A stretch of DNA of 64,000 bases from Glandiceps talaboti (Eukaryota > Hemichordata > Enteropneusta > Spengelidae). Both the position numbers and the translations under genes were made by a program. Each line of letters starts with the position of its first letter. Positions within the stretch are counted from its first letter, which is position 1. Shown piece by piece: positions 22,060-34,078 of the stretch. Location of the stretch: assembly GCF_964340395.1 (NCBI RefSeq), contig NC_135559.1:15498563-15562562 (forward strand). The letters run 5' to 3'. The notes under the pieces are model-generated. The model saw nothing but the letters and a program-made list of their open reading frames with translations. It had not been told where the DNA came from and made no database searches.

Positions 22060-25000
22060 TGTGTCTGTCTGTGTGTCTGTCTGTCTCCTTTTTCGGTTGT
22101 CTCTATTGTAGTTGTCATGTTCCCTGTTTATAAAGCAAAAGTTACTTTACACTCCTTAAATCGAAATAGACAAAAGAATAAAGGTTTAGCTTCAATATTT
22201 AAAACATTTTTATTTGTACGTGTTAAGTGAAGTTCCCTCTGTGGTGTGAATCAAGCACTTTTTCGAGATAAAAGACTGGTGCGATTTTAGCTGCAGTTAC
22301 GGAGAGCATAGACTGAATGAATTGTTTACTTAGATTATTTGTCACATCTTTAACATGTTTAAACTGTACAGTTTCTAAGGCAAAGTAATATTATTTGAAT
22401 GTCTTTATCGTCTGTGACAACGAAACTGTATTGATCCCACTGTTTCCATTATCAGATGGCATCTTGGAGCTTGTCGTTGGGAAGTTACTCCAACATTCCG
22501 TGGTTTTGACACTCATTATGGTCCCCTAAATGGATACATTGACTACTACACTCATGACGGTAATCTTTGTTTTATTTAAAGCGTTCATCATATCGCTTTT
22601 AATTTTTTGAATTTGTTAAAGATCTGTTATCGGAAAGCAAATTACTCGTTACTTTATTTCTTATCGACTAGCAGCGAACACAATCGCAGCATGGTTAACA
22701 TAAGCTTCTTGGTGATTGCAGTTCAACTTAAAGATTGTCTTGTTAGGAATATTTGCCTTATATGGAGCATTTAATTCATTGGCGTACTTGCCTTATGGAG
22801 TAGTCGCCATGGCCTGGTTACATGTCTTATATGGAGTATTGCTTTACTGATATTTGCCATATAAGGAGTGGTCGCTTTATATGGCGTAGTTATCTTGAGA
22901 AGCTGCTATAAGTCCATGTGATTATTTTCAGTTGCTGTGAGTAATGCCGAGGCAAGACTGTTCGGTGAAGACCCAGGTGAGGTTGCTCTGGATTTCCGTG
23001 ATAACACCGGTGTCGTGTCTGATAAAGTAGGAACTCATGCTAGTGTAAGTATCAATACTGATTGTGTTGCAGTTTAGCCTGTCGATTAGGTATTGTTTTG
23101 GATTGAGTTTTTTGAACCCCCTATCCCCGGCCTATCTTCCTTTCATTCTATTGACATTACAGATTTACGACTATTACAGTGTGAAGTTGCACATGTTGTA
23201 TCGCTCAACTTCCTCCAGATATGACACTTCTCTAGAGGCATCTAAAGACGCATCCTTATTTCGTATCAGGCCAATGTTTTACAAGTGAGCTTTCCTTTTC
23301 AAGTTGATAATATGCAAAAAAGATGGGCTTTAGAGTAAAGAACATAATGTAGTGTGAATTGTAATTCAAGACGTGACCTCACAATAGTTTAAGTAGATCC
23401 TTTGGCATTGGTTTATCTAGTGTTAAGCAATTACCTAAGCTTACTATGGTGTATCAAACACAATATGTGGTTAGGAGGGTATTTAATCACGACAATATTA
23501 CGAATACAACATGATATACTAATTGCTTAACAGAATGAACACGGCTCAAATTCAGGACAAAATGGCATTTGATTTAACGGACGGTATAGGAAAATATGCT
23601 TAACACAAGTTCTGTTTGAGATTCCAATAAGTCGTACATCGATTTTTCATTTTATGTACGTACACACCTCAATCTGCTTTATGTAGTTTAATGATAGCCC
23701 CTCTCGAGGAAGTCCAATGTACAGACTTCGCAGGAAGAACGAGATATCTACCAACCAACAAAAATAGCACGAAACCCCCATACATTGAAAATACATTTAC
23801 AACTATTGCACAAGTAGGAATTGTAACATTATAATTATCCACAGCAAACTAATGTGGCTATTATTAGTTTTGTCATAAATGTTGTTATATTAGGTTACGT
23901 TTGTAAAAGCAGAAAGAACATCTCATTGCATAAAAATAATAACAACAGTAAAATGTCTATAACAACAGTAACAAATGTCGTATTCTACAGGACCTGCTCC
24001 GAGAGAGGGCGATAGACATCATTAAAAGTCACGATCAAGACACACCAATGTTCCTCTTTATGGCAAATCTGCTGCCACATTTCCCATTCCAGGTGAGTAC
24101 GATGCCCTGTTATACTTACATATATGTGTTATACTTATATACACTGCATTATCATTGCAGTTCAATGTTTTACAAATAAACTTATCATCAAGTCGAATAT
24201 AGTGAGCTATTGTATTCCTTAGTATGCACTGGTATAGAGAAAACAACGATAAACGGACATCGACCGGAACGAAAAGCCAAACTTTTCTGACAGGCTTGAC
24301 GAAAATGATCTCGTCTCGATTGCATGCATCACTTGTTCACTTAATATTAATGTTACATTTGACAATCATTACTTCATAGAATGTGTTTTGGTATTCATCT
24401 TGTTGTCAACTATCACTGTCTCACACAATCTCTTAGATTATAATATGTCGTGTCGTGATTGAAACGGGGCTTTTGTTACCTCAAGAGATGAGATATTTGA
24501 TATTCGTTTTACAAGTAACCAAAATTCTTAGTAGTCATTTTAAAAGGAAATTAATGTCGTATATAAGCACATAATTGAATATTTTTACTTTGTTTCAGGC
24601 CCCTGAACGGTTTCTAGCGATGTATAACGAGACTGCAATACCTGGTCTCAGAGAATATCGTGGTAAGTATGTAATTGTTAAAAAAGTGTTCATGAAATTG
24701 TTCTAAGAGAACATCATTGTCATAGAAATACTTGACGTAAACCTCCAAACTGTTAAATGGCTATTCTCTCGAATCGTTTAAGAATACATTATCATATTTA
24801 TCTTCTCTCTTCAAGCTATGGTATCCATGCTTGATGACATGATAGGACAAATAGTTCAGGCTCTAAAAGAACGAGGAATGTGGGAGGACACATTAATTGT
24901 ATATCTGGCTGACGTAAGTACACTAGCCTGGCTCAAGATTTGCACCTATTGTTTTTCGACATGTATTACTATAAAACGTAAATGCATCTTGTTAAATTTC

Positions 25001-26224
25001 GATGAAAAGCACTGCAAAGTACTTTGCATTGATTTGAAGTCATGTGTTGTGCTTCTGGAATGAGGCTATACACAGCGAGTGCCATCGGCGTAGTTCCCTT
25101 ACTTCATTAAAAATTAAAAGCCAACCCTACTCCAATAAGTTGATAGGTAGCTGGCAGTTTGGGATTAACCCTTCTATGGGCTAAAGACTAACACTACTGA
25201 AAGTGCAGGAATTCGTTATGATTAGAATTATATATACAACTTTTCTTCTGTGTTCCGTTCTACTCATAAATTTCCTAGTTTATTGCTTTAAGAGTATGTG
25301 GATTGTCTGGCTAACAGATGAATAGTTAACGTCATATTTCTATTTTTCAGAATGGCGGTCCTTTCTTTTTTGGTTCTCAATGGCCACTGCGTGGCGCTGT
25401 TCAGACTTTATTTGAAGGTGGTATACGATCACCAGGATTTGTTCATGGCAAAATGTTGAAAAAGACCGGATACGTAAACAACGAGTAAGATTTCATTTTA
25501 ATCTGTCGATATGTAAATGTTTTGTAATGATAAGAATACAATGTAGATAATGTTTCGAAAATTCACAATATGAAATGAAAAAAATAAAAAGTGCCTTTTT
25601 TGCGACTTTGATATTTGGATGTCTTGTTATCATGTATTTTCATTTACCAAATTTAGATTGTGTCAAGAATTTGAGTCGTGTACATTCAGCTTCAAATTAA
25701 GATGCTTCACAACACTACGGGAGATTACATACTGTGGGCAAAATTTAAGTGTCTTGTATGCTGACATTTATTATGATGTACTCCGAATTGCATGTTATAT
25801 AAACGTCATACATATTCAACTGTTTCTAACGTATCGAGTTCATGTATGTGCAGTCTGTTTTCCTCTGCATCCGGGGGTATGAGACACCTTACTTCCTTCG
25901 TGTATATCTATACACTTATGTAAGCTACATGTATTTCTGTCAGGAAAGGGGGTTGGTCAAAGAGTCTGACGACAGTACTTGATAATATCTTAAACTGCCT
26001 AATCATGGCCGCTATGTATGACTAATAGAATCAATTTCATTTGGTTTCTTCTTTAGACTGATCCACATCTCTGATTTATTCCCAACATTTATAAACTTGG
26101 CTGGTGGTAACATTGGTAAGTTTCACAGTACAAGATCTTATCCGCTGAACAGGTGGTATTGAAATGTTTCATACATTTTTTTCCTTCAGTAAGGAGGGAT
26201 ATATATTAGGGGCGGGGGGTCTAT

Positions 26225-26256
<32 letters not shown>

Positions 26257-28132
26257 ATCACCATTTTCAAAAAACGGCAGGCTTAATTCAAACGAAATTT
26301 GATACACATGTTCTGTAGGGTAATGGCAAAAACTGATTAGCTTTTGGTAAACATTTCATGAATATTAATGAGCAATTTACGTAATTAATGGTTTTCGGTA
26401 ATTTATTACACATTAGCTTGGTAAATCATCACTTTTAAAGACATTCTAATGTAGTAATAATCGGTGATACTAAATTGTTTGTGTGAAATAAAAGTTTTAG
26501 CTGATGATGATGATGATGGGAGGTTGATTATAATATGGTTCACCATTGGGTACAGTTTCTGCTTATGTAAGTCACTGAACGTAGAAGACTATCATAATTG
26601 AAACAAATTGTCTGTTAGGAATTTAAACAACCATGCCGCTTTCTTCCCAACATTCCACTTTTGTATACATGTGGTATTTTATTTTCTTGATATCTTTCCA
26701 CAGATCCAGGATTGCAGTTGGATGGAATGGATGTATGGGAGACATTATCAGAGGGGAAACCATCTCCCAGAAAAGGAGCTATACTTCATTATGACCACCA
26801 TCCAGTTAGTACTGGGTTGGCCGTAAGGTAATTTGATCCCACGAAATCATATGGTCAATATATCGATGTATTCATGTTACATTCTCCATATTCCAAATCT
26901 GGACTCAAGTTCATTTCCCCTGATAATTAAAGCACCTAACTTAACCCCTCAATTATTGTGTTTTACAGACTGGGTGATTATAAACTTATTGATGGCCGAT
27001 ATGATGCGCTTAGGAATGTAACTTTCCGCCTTGATAATCTAACAACAGGTAATTTTGTTTTCTTTTTCAGGCCAATATTATCTTGACAATATTTCATCCA
27101 GTACAACAACAAGTCATTAACAATGCCAATGCTATAATTTCAATTGGGATTATTTGTATTTTGCAAATCTTATTCTATATGGTTTACTTCAAATTTGAAT
27201 TTCTTTACTTTGCAATTTACTTTGTTTCTAAATTTTTTCCTTGGTTTTCTATGTGCTCTCCCGTCCTTGTTGCTATATTATTACAAACTAACACCCTGTT
27301 TGAAAAAAAATCATAAGAATGTGATGTATTCTTTTACTTGTAGAACGTTGGTTTCCTAAACCAGAAATAGTCAACCCCGATATACCAAATATACCCCCTG
27401 CACCTAAAGAGGTGACCTATCTTTTCAATGTCATAGGTAAGTGTAGTCTAACAATATCTAAGACGATAACCCAATTTTTATCATAACATTTTAAAAAAAA
27501 ATGTTTTTGTGCTGGGAATTCCTCCCAGCGATTTTCTGTTATGCAGACAAATACAAACAAAGACACACACAAATGCTACAGAGATCCATTCGGGTTTGGG
27601 ACTACGTGACAGGGCTATGTTGCACGCTCTATATCACGTTGCTGTGGGACTGTCAACGCTTTCCCAGTCAGTCCACAAGCTATCCCAGAGTCACCCAGGC
27701 CCAGCATACATAGCACCAGCGGGCTCCGTGTGAGTAATCGTCCCCGACTTTTCGAGTCATTACTCCAGGAGTCCCCCCAAATTCGCACTTGTCTTGTGAG
27801 TGAGACATGGCTGAGTGATACAGCCTACCCATCGAGTCTGTAGAACACTCACCCTGGGTATTTTCATTAACATACATATAGCCTAATTACCCAAAGTCAT
27901 TAATTATGTAAATGACTCATTAAAACTACATGCACTTTGTTATCATGAATGTATGTACAAAATTATATTGAAGCGTGCATTACCGAAAATAATAAATTGA
28001 GCATACTGGTCATTAATATTCATAGTATATTTCACCAAAACATAATCAATTCTAGCTGTTACCCGAGTGAACATGTATATCAAATGTCGTTTAAATTGAG
28101 CCTGATTTTTGAGAACATGATGACCCAGAAAA

Positions 28133-28215
<83 letters not shown>

Positions 28216-28627
28216 CAGATATAGACACAGACACAGACTTTTCATCCCTGAATTATAACCTTCCCTTACGGAAGGTAAACATCGTAAGATCTTAAGATTG
28301 TCATCGTGGTCTGAGACTGACGATAAAAGTATATTGTCGATTTAAACATAGTCTATGATAAGCAAGGGTACATACTTACAGAATGTGAGTATTTGTTATT
28401 TGTTAATACCAACAAATGCAGTATATATTGTTTTCTCCCTTTCAGATGACCCTCGTGAAACTAACGACCTATCTGCAGCAATGCCTGACAAAGTGGAAGA
28501 ACTACGTCAGTACGCTTATCATGAGACTGCTGGGGCTCCAGACCCATTTTATCCAGATAGAACACCCGAGCTTGCTGACCCTAACTCGGAAGCCAACGGA
28601 GGAATATGGACTCCAAATTGGTGTTGA
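18452..28627 (+). CDS. Arylsulfatase (ARSB/I/J-like), copy A, 16 coding exons, 521 aa
   Basis: Secreted or lysosomal sulfate-ester hydrolase of the formylglycine family. Coding exons: 18452-18548, 20313-20354, 20797-20914, 21367-21418, 21812-21915, 22456-22559, 22932-23044, 23991-24092, 24599-24662, 24816-24913, 25351-25484, 26057-26115, 26704-26827, 26969-27048, 27344-27436, 28446-28627; all introns GT..AG and total 1566 nt in frame. Residues 1-19 are a signal peptide, then a Ser/Asp linker. Landmarks: [10 protein letters not shown] (D44, N45), CTPTR (C84 becomes formylglycine, R88), GKWHLG (K138, H140), PHFPFQ (H240), ADNGGP (D298, N299), [12 protein letters not shown] (V315), end WTPNWC. 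Sequons at N76, N118, N254 and N420. Compared with human ARSA, the second metal Asp is Asn45 and the active-site Lys302 is Val315; the other eight positions are kept. Substrate unknown. Confidence 0.93.
21486..21640. repeat. (TATG)n/(GT)n array in intron 5 of copy A
   Basis: Tetranucleotide TATG repeats with a GT interruption, followed by ACCTACGTACGTG. B equivalent (shorter): 50680-50830. The Met-Tyr-Val-Cys ORFs across it are artefacts. Confidence 0.95.
22004..22084. repeat. (GT)n and (GTCT)n array in intron 6 of copy A
   Basis: GT repeats followed by GTCT units. In B (51196-51301) the GTCT part is much longer. Confidence 0.95.
22745..22895. promoter_or_regulatory. Cluster of CArG-like boxes in intron 7 (A)
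   Basis: Degenerate units built around TTATATGG include two perfect CC(A/T)6GG matches, CCTTATATGG at 22756-22765 and CCATATAAGG at 22857-22866. Near matches occur at about 22835 (TCTTATATGG) and about 22874 (CTTTATATGG). CArG is the SRF/MADS binding site. The cluster could equally be a decayed minisatellite. Conserved in B at 51972-51981 and 52073-52082. Confidence 0.4.
23030..23300 (+). repeat. Exon 8 end and intron 8 start shared with the Harbinger flank (A)
   Basis: It begins with the last 15 coding bases of sulfatase exon 8 and its donor, and runs about 250 bp into intron 8. It is the inverted counterpart of 3789-4719. A frame across it (23064-23288) and one at 4503-4685 give related peptides ([11 protein letters not shown] and MLHFSLPIRCC) because of this homology, not because they are genes. 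B counterpart: 52246-52516. Confidence 0.8.
26226..26258. repeat. (GT)n microsatellite in intron 13 (A)
   Basis: Short GT array, reduced in B (55448-55465). Confidence 0.9.
27482..27859 (-). mobile_element. SINE in intron 16 of copy A, tRNA head deleted
   Basis: Minus-strand SINE of the same family as 13341-13627. The right flank ATTTTCAT (27860-27867) and left flank ATTTTTAT (27474-27481) are its target-site duplication. Compared with B (56744-57206) about 86 bp holding the tRNA-like head and both pol III boxes are missing between CCCTGGG and TATTTTC, so this copy cannot start pol III transcription. Confidence 0.82.
28138..28213. repeat. (CAGA)n array in intron 16 (A)
   Basis: About 19 CAGA units. 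B has about 11 (57511-57556). Confidence 0.95.
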
Positions 28628-28786
28628 ATTACTAAGAACTCAGCACAGTGACTGTAGAAACTTGTATTTGACGACAATTGCTGTGACACAATTCGTGAAT
28701 CTAAATTTATGTTATAGTGTTGTCTACTTTTACTGCGAGAGATAAATGCTCATTCGTTGTAATTGTAAATTAGGAATATAGTATGA

Positions 28787-28792
28787 ATTAAA
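28787..28792 (+). terminator. Poly(A) signal of sulfatase copy A
   Basis: ATTAAA lies 160 bases after the stop codon in AT-rich 3' UTR. It is the only canonical-type hexamer close behind the gene. B equivalent: 58121-58126. Confidence 0.5.
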
Positions 28793-29145
28793 AGAAAGCA
28801 TGATAAATAGATTACATGGTGTGTTGTTTATCATTTAGATTGAGTTTACTAGTTTACTGGACCTGTTACTCTTAGCACACTGCACTCACCCAACACTAGA
28901 TCATGTTACTAAATGCAAGGGTCACTGACGTATAACATGGATATAACATATTGTATCGTTCCCAATATCAACTTACCAAAGTATACCACACAATCAAACA
29001 ATCGTATAAAACCACGTTTACCACGATGATTCCCTCCAATAGCCAAACCACATATAATATACAAGTGGACGAATCATACATGAAGCATTGCTCAGCAAAT
29101 ATAAGGGACCCTTACCGACCAACGGTCTCTGTCCATCATAGTCTA

Positions 29146-29183
29146 TCTGTCTGTCTGTCTGTCTGTCTGTCTACCTACCTACC

Positions 29184-29256
<73 letters not shown>
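29146..29256. repeat. (CTGT)n array downstream of sulfatase copy A
   Basis: CTGT units with a short CTAC interruption. B equivalent (58477-58567) has CTAC/CTGC variants. Confidence 0.95.
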
Positions 29257-29258
<2 letters not shown>

Positions 29259-29604
29259 TTGATTGTTGAACTGCCTACGATCTGTCTGTCCCAGTGTCTG
29301 TCTCCGACTCTCTTTGCCTCCCTGTGTGTGTGTGTGTGTGGGGGGTGTGGGTGTCTGTTTGTCGTTTTGTCTGTCTGACTGTCTGTCTTTGTCCATCTGT
29401 TAAACGGCCTACATCCATAATAACATTTTAGGCCAATCTGTCTAGGAATTATGTAGATTTTAGGTGTTTTTTATACCAAAAATCCTATGCGATCATTTTG
29501 ATTTTTAACAATTTTCCATCTGCACGCCCTATCTATTGTCCCCACAAAATATCATGGCAATCCATCTCGCGGCTGTGGATTTTAAGTCGTTTACACCCAA
29601 TACA

Positions 29605-29605
<1 letters not shown>

Positions 29606-29682
<77 letters not shown>

Positions 29683-29701
29683 CACATACACACACACACA
29701 C
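29606..29701. repeat. (CA)n-(TA)n-(CA)n array (A)
   Basis: CA, then ATAT, then CA repeats. B equivalent (58911-59068) is longer with a CTCACA variant block. Confidence 0.95.
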
Positions 29702-29860
29702 AAGCATTTTGTGATGCTTATAGCACTACAAGTATTCAGTTATTATGTTAAAACCCAATAGATCGTATTATAGACTGCTTGTGTTTAATACTGTATTCTA
29801 CTACGTTAAATATGGATAGTCGCAGGGTTTGCTGTATAAGAATTTACTGTTAACTACATT

Positions 29861-29960
29861 TTCTCTTTCTCTCTGTCTCTTCCTATCTGTCTCTGTCTCT
29901 GTCTCTCCTCTCTGTCTCTCTCTCTCTGTCTCTCTCTCTGTCTCTCTGTCTCTCTCTGTC

Positions 29961-30048
<88 letters not shown>
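29861..30048. repeat. (CTGTCT)n/(CT)n array at the right end of segment A
   Basis: Begins with TTCTCTTTCTCTCTGTCTCT and grades into about 75 bases of pure CT. Homology with B ends inside this array: B (59239-59343) breaks off at CTCTGT and continues into the Polinton-like element, whereas A continues into GTACGTGTAAGTG. Confidence 0.93.
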
Positions 30049-30053
<5 letters not shown>

Positions 30054-30816
30054 TGTAAGTGTCTATACCCGTGTGGCTAATTCCTAAATGACACAAGCCC
30101 ATTAGATTCTGGTACCTTAGAAAGACAGTTAGAGTGGAGAATTGCTTACATTCTGTTGGCCTACCTACAACTCTCTGTCTCTCGGTCGCTTTCTCACTCT
30201 TTCTGTCTCTCTCTGTCTCTCACTCTGTCTCTCTCTCGGCAACGTTTCTTTTGTAATGTTTATTTAATTATTGAAATCGATAGATACAAATGACCAATGA
30301 TTGCTTTAATTTTTATTTCTATATAAAGAATAATCATGACAATTTGTTGCTACCATAATACCAAACCACAGCTCAGCATTTATAAGAAACTTTTATGACT
30401 GTGATTATCGTTTGATATGCATATGCTAAGGTAAAGATTAAACCATGCTGCTTTAGGAAATATTCGGATGTGCACTCAAGTAGAGAATGCTAATCTGCAT
30501 ACCCATAGAGGATAAGTCTGGTAGATGGCTTTTACGTTTGCCTATTCCCATGGGACTAGAAAGAACAAATACTGTTTCCTGTGAAATACTTGAAACTGCT
30601 TTTCATAAGACGATGAAGCTTTTAAGTATTTGAGGCAGTTAGATTTACAGAAAATCAAGTCGGATATTTTATCCAGTAATAGAGCCCTTCATATCAATTT
30701 TCCTGAATGCTACAAACCAATTACTTGTGAACAGTATTCATAAATCTGAGTCGTTTGAGCAATTTGATATTTGGAACAAAGTAGAAGATCCCACATTGTG
30801 ATCAACGTGTCGTATT

Positions 30817-30820
<4 letters not shown>
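30049..30820. other. Spacer between segments A and B, left part, no gene seen
   Basis: Unique in this window. I tested the frames around 30450-30780 for retroelement or host protein motifs and found none I would defend. A short second CT-rich stretch lies at 30170-30238. Confidence 0.4.

Positions 30821-30899
<79 letters not shown>
30821..30899. repeat. (GA)n microsatellite in the spacer
   Basis: About 39 perfect GA dinucleotides. Confidence 0.95.
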
Positions 30900-30900
<1 letters not shown>

Positions 30901-31339
30901 ATTTGATACCGTAACACATGAGACATAGAGCAATAGTGAGAGTGAAATCGAGAGAAAAATACCGAAACACAAAGTCATGGTTAGTGGGCCTACGAGAACG
31001 CGAGGGTTGAGATTGCTATAGTAAGGAAAAATGGAACACGTGCAAATGGTACAAACATCACTGGTCACGTGCACATGACTTCGTTGTTTTCTAGGCAGGT
31101 ATTATCTCGTCTAGTCCGGTTCAAATACACAGCCGGTCTCATTACAACTCTAATATTTCTGATTCATATAATTGTAAACATATAGGTCATTTGAAGCTGA
31201 CGAAGTAACCATTGCGAACTCACTAGACAAAAAGTGACAATATCACAAATTTTTGAATTGTTCGAATTGTCAGTTTATTATTTGGAGTCTCACACCGTTG
31301 TAGTGGCGTAAATATCCAACATTTCGATAACATGTTTCG

Positions 31340-31610
31340 GAGTTGCCGGTGGCCGAGTGGTTAAACCACTTGCCTTTTACCACTGCGGTCGGGGTTTGAA
31401 CCCATCCAGGGTTTGATTAAATTTATCATGCTGTAAGTAAGAAGAGTGTCATTCAGTTTGACTCTACAGCACAACGAAGGCTTTCCCTGGTGTCCTCCTG
31501 CATTAACACTGAACCTACAAGGGATGGTCTTCATTGAACCTCTTGTGAGATAAGTGTTTATATACTTAAAGAACTATCCAGTATAGATATATAAATAAAG
31601 ATTATTTTGA
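31340..31610 (+). mobile_element. tRNA-derived SINE (Ser/Leu-like head) in the spacer
   Basis: The head has an A-box-like TGGCCGAGTGGTTA near 31350 and a B-box-like GGTTTGAACCC at 31393-31403, with normal pol III spacing, but no tRNA acceptor stem can be closed. A unique body of about 190 bp follows and ends in ATAAATAAAGATTA. It belongs to a different family from the intron 16 SINE. Confidence 0.7.
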
Positions 31611-31799
31611 TGAGAGGGTGCCCTTGAATATTAACGGACGAGAATTGCAACTGATTACCTTTTACTCTGTTCGAACATGTGGGGTTTGATATTTATGCAA
31701 TATTTAATTATTATCAAAATATCCTAGAAATGCCTGGCTCCGCTTCGCTTCACATGTTGTGATTCTTTTTATGAGAGAACAGATCTCGAGACAGAGCGG

Positions 31800-31945
31800 G
31801 ACAGAGACAGACAGACAGACAGAGACAGCCAAACAAAACGACAAACAAACAAATAAACAAACAAACAAACAAACAAAGTCAGACAGATACAGACAGACAC
31901 ACAGTCAGATAGACGAAAAGACACAGGCAGACAGACAGACAGACA
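31800..31945. repeat. (CAGA)/(CAAA) microsatellite in the spacer
   Basis: Mixed CAGA and CAAA units. It directly abuts the LINE fragment at 31946. Confidence 0.93.
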
Positions 31946-32160
31946 TGCCTTCATAACAGTTCGATTAGATTACTGTAATATTTTACTTTATGGTATTCCT
32001 TTATATGAGATTCACAAACTCCAAATCATTCAAATCTCAGACTTGTCAACAGATAAAAAAAATGTGACCATGTTCCTCCAATTCTTCATGATTTACACTG
32101 GCTCCCAGCTCAATTCACAATTTTATGTATTATTTTTATAGTTAAACCACTTGCGAGAAA
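31946..32160 (+). pseudogene. LINE reverse-transcriptase fragment (CR1/L2/Jockey-like)
   Basis: Directly after the CAGA array a plus-strand frame reads HAFITVRLDYCNILLYGIP and then LYEIHKLQIIQ. This is the HAFI.SRLDYCN.LLYG segment of non-LTR reverse transcriptases. The following ~100 bases fit the next block (PILHDLHWLP type) only with frameshifts. The microsatellite marks its 5' truncation. Confidence 0.8.
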
Positions 32161-32521
32161 AAGAAGACCGAGGCAGGGTATTTAAGTGATTCAATCTCAC
32201 CAGAAAACTGTTTTTTTCTTCTTGGCCTTAAAATAGGTTTATAATGAGTGCAGAGTTCACAAACAGGTGGAATATTTATCATCGTTTCAATTTCGTTCAA
32301 ATATGGACTTATCGTTTTCAAATTTCACACACTAATGAGCAGATGAATAAAGAGAAATCGTGTGTTTTTAGATTTTCGATTAGAAGTTTAAAAAGTATGA
32401 TATTGACCTAGAACCGTCTCCCTTTTACCGTGTTCTTTTCCGATTTCTCTTGATAACAAACTACCACTGTTTGTTGCAAGGCTTGTACATAATCATTTAT
32501 CTAGCTCTGTATCTCAGGATA
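32161..32521. other. Right end of the spacer, no gene seen
   Basis: AT-rich sequence running into segment B at TAAATACACTCTC (32522). The matching left flank of segment A has a different sequence (C-rich repeat), so this may correspond to DNA lying left of the window. Confidence 0.4.
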
Positions 32522-33759
32522 TAAATACACTCTCACATATTTATCAAGTGTAATAATCTATAATTTATATCCAAATGTGTGGTCAAAATATGGAAAATAG
32601 ACCAAGCCTCGCCTAGCCTACGAAGAAAATTTCGCGACAATGTATCAATAATGGTGACCTATACATTGACCTCTATATAATTAGTGTACAGTGAGGGCGC
32701 GCCACTCAACGAAATCTTGATAATTTTCCCGTAGTACTAGTAGGAATGTGTAAACTCGTGGTGGGGCAGAAGGAAGTTCAACACGCACATGCCATATCCC
32801 GGGTATGTAGGGGATCACGAAAGCCGAGTGAAGTCGAGGATGGCAAGCTTTCCTGCGCTCAGAATAGGAGGCGTGGCGGGCATTTCAACAACATTTTTGA
32901 CAAGTAACTTTCATTGGGACTTGACAAATCACAGATTATAGAGCTAAATTTCTTGCATAAATCATGAAATTCCGTACGGAAGGCATTCAGTCTAAATCTG
33001 GTACTAGTATGTTTCTAATATCGATATATTTTAAACAGTTTTTTGTATGTCTTGTCAATGTAATGCCCTTTATAAGAATTAAAGATTATGATTATGGTTA
33101 TAATTCAATTCAATTCTGTTCATGCATCTAACATTCCTTGTAAAACTCATGGAAACATATTGATGGTAGCGGTCAGTGTCTCCTTCCAGTTTTGACACGC
33201 TGTTTTAAATGATTGTTCGTTGAATATGTTATTGGAGATATAGACAATGTTAAAAGCAGGAGGTAAAACAATACAACTAAGCAGGAAGTACTTCAACTTT
33301 TTTAAATGTCGGGACCAAAAGTATGAGCTCTGGTGCTATATTGATGTATCATTTGATTAAAAATATGCACTTCTGAGACCTAACAAATATATCAATTTTA
33401 GAATAGGTGGGTAGGTAGATTTTTCATATTTTTATTTTTTTAAATATTTTTTTTTCATATGTGTCTAGCTCAGGTAGTTATGTTTTCCATTGTTTTCCAT
33501 GTGGTCTCTGTGTCTTGGTTTCTTCCCATTACATGTACTGCCATTACAGGTTAGAAGAACACTTTTATATTCATATTGTCTTTTTAAGTTGATATCAGTT
33601 TTCACATCCACTATTTCTTGCGAGACTTTTTCACAATCGTATTATTATTTTTTCTCGAATACGTACAAAAAAGTTTACAGTCATCGTGAAAAACTAGATG
33701 GGGTCGGGTAACCGAAACCAAACATATTTTTTATTAGGCCTGATTAAATTAGAAACATT

Positions 33760-34056
33760 GGAAAGGAGAGCTCAATCGAGTGAAATTTCAACATTGGCCT
33801 AATACAAAAGACGAAATAAGGACTTGTCTTTAGATGCCTTTAGAGAATTGTCATATCTGAAGAAAATTGAATGAGACAACATGAATGTGGAACTTCACAC
33901 TGTAATAGTTTCAAAACTGTAATAACAATAGAATGAAATGAAGATACCCCGGGGAATGGGGGGGGGGGGTAAATAACACAGTCCAAAACACAACACCTAA
34001 TCGGCAGGCTAAAGTGCAACACAATCAGTATTGATACTTACACTAGCATGAGTTCC
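33760..34056 (-). repeat. Inverted homologue of sulfatase exon 8 donor and intron 8 (segment B)
   Basis: Same as 3789-4719 but uninterrupted by a LINE, so it shows the continuous homology with 52246-52516, including the part reading CCTTATTTCGT..AGGCCAATGTT on the minus strand. Confidence 0.8.
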
Positions 34057-34078
34057 AAGAACAAGAATCTTCTCTTAC

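Noticed and set aside
23064-23288. 74-codon ORF in intron 8 similar to the ORF at 4503-4685
   Set aside because: The similarity is real but comes from the inverted shared segment. Neither reading is supported as a protein.
25619-25882. 87-codon ORF in sulfatase intron 12, open in both copies
   Set aside because: Copies are too recent for openness to be informative. It lies between proper GT/AG sites of flanking exons and has no domain.
28138-28213. Regularly spaced direct repeats reminiscent of a CRISPR array
   Set aside because: Perfect tetranucleotide microsatellite without spacers, in a eukaryotic intron. No cas genes anywhere.
30450-30780. Possible retroelement or host coding sequence in the spacer
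   Set aside because: No frame gave a consistent set of recognised motifs, and every frame has stops.
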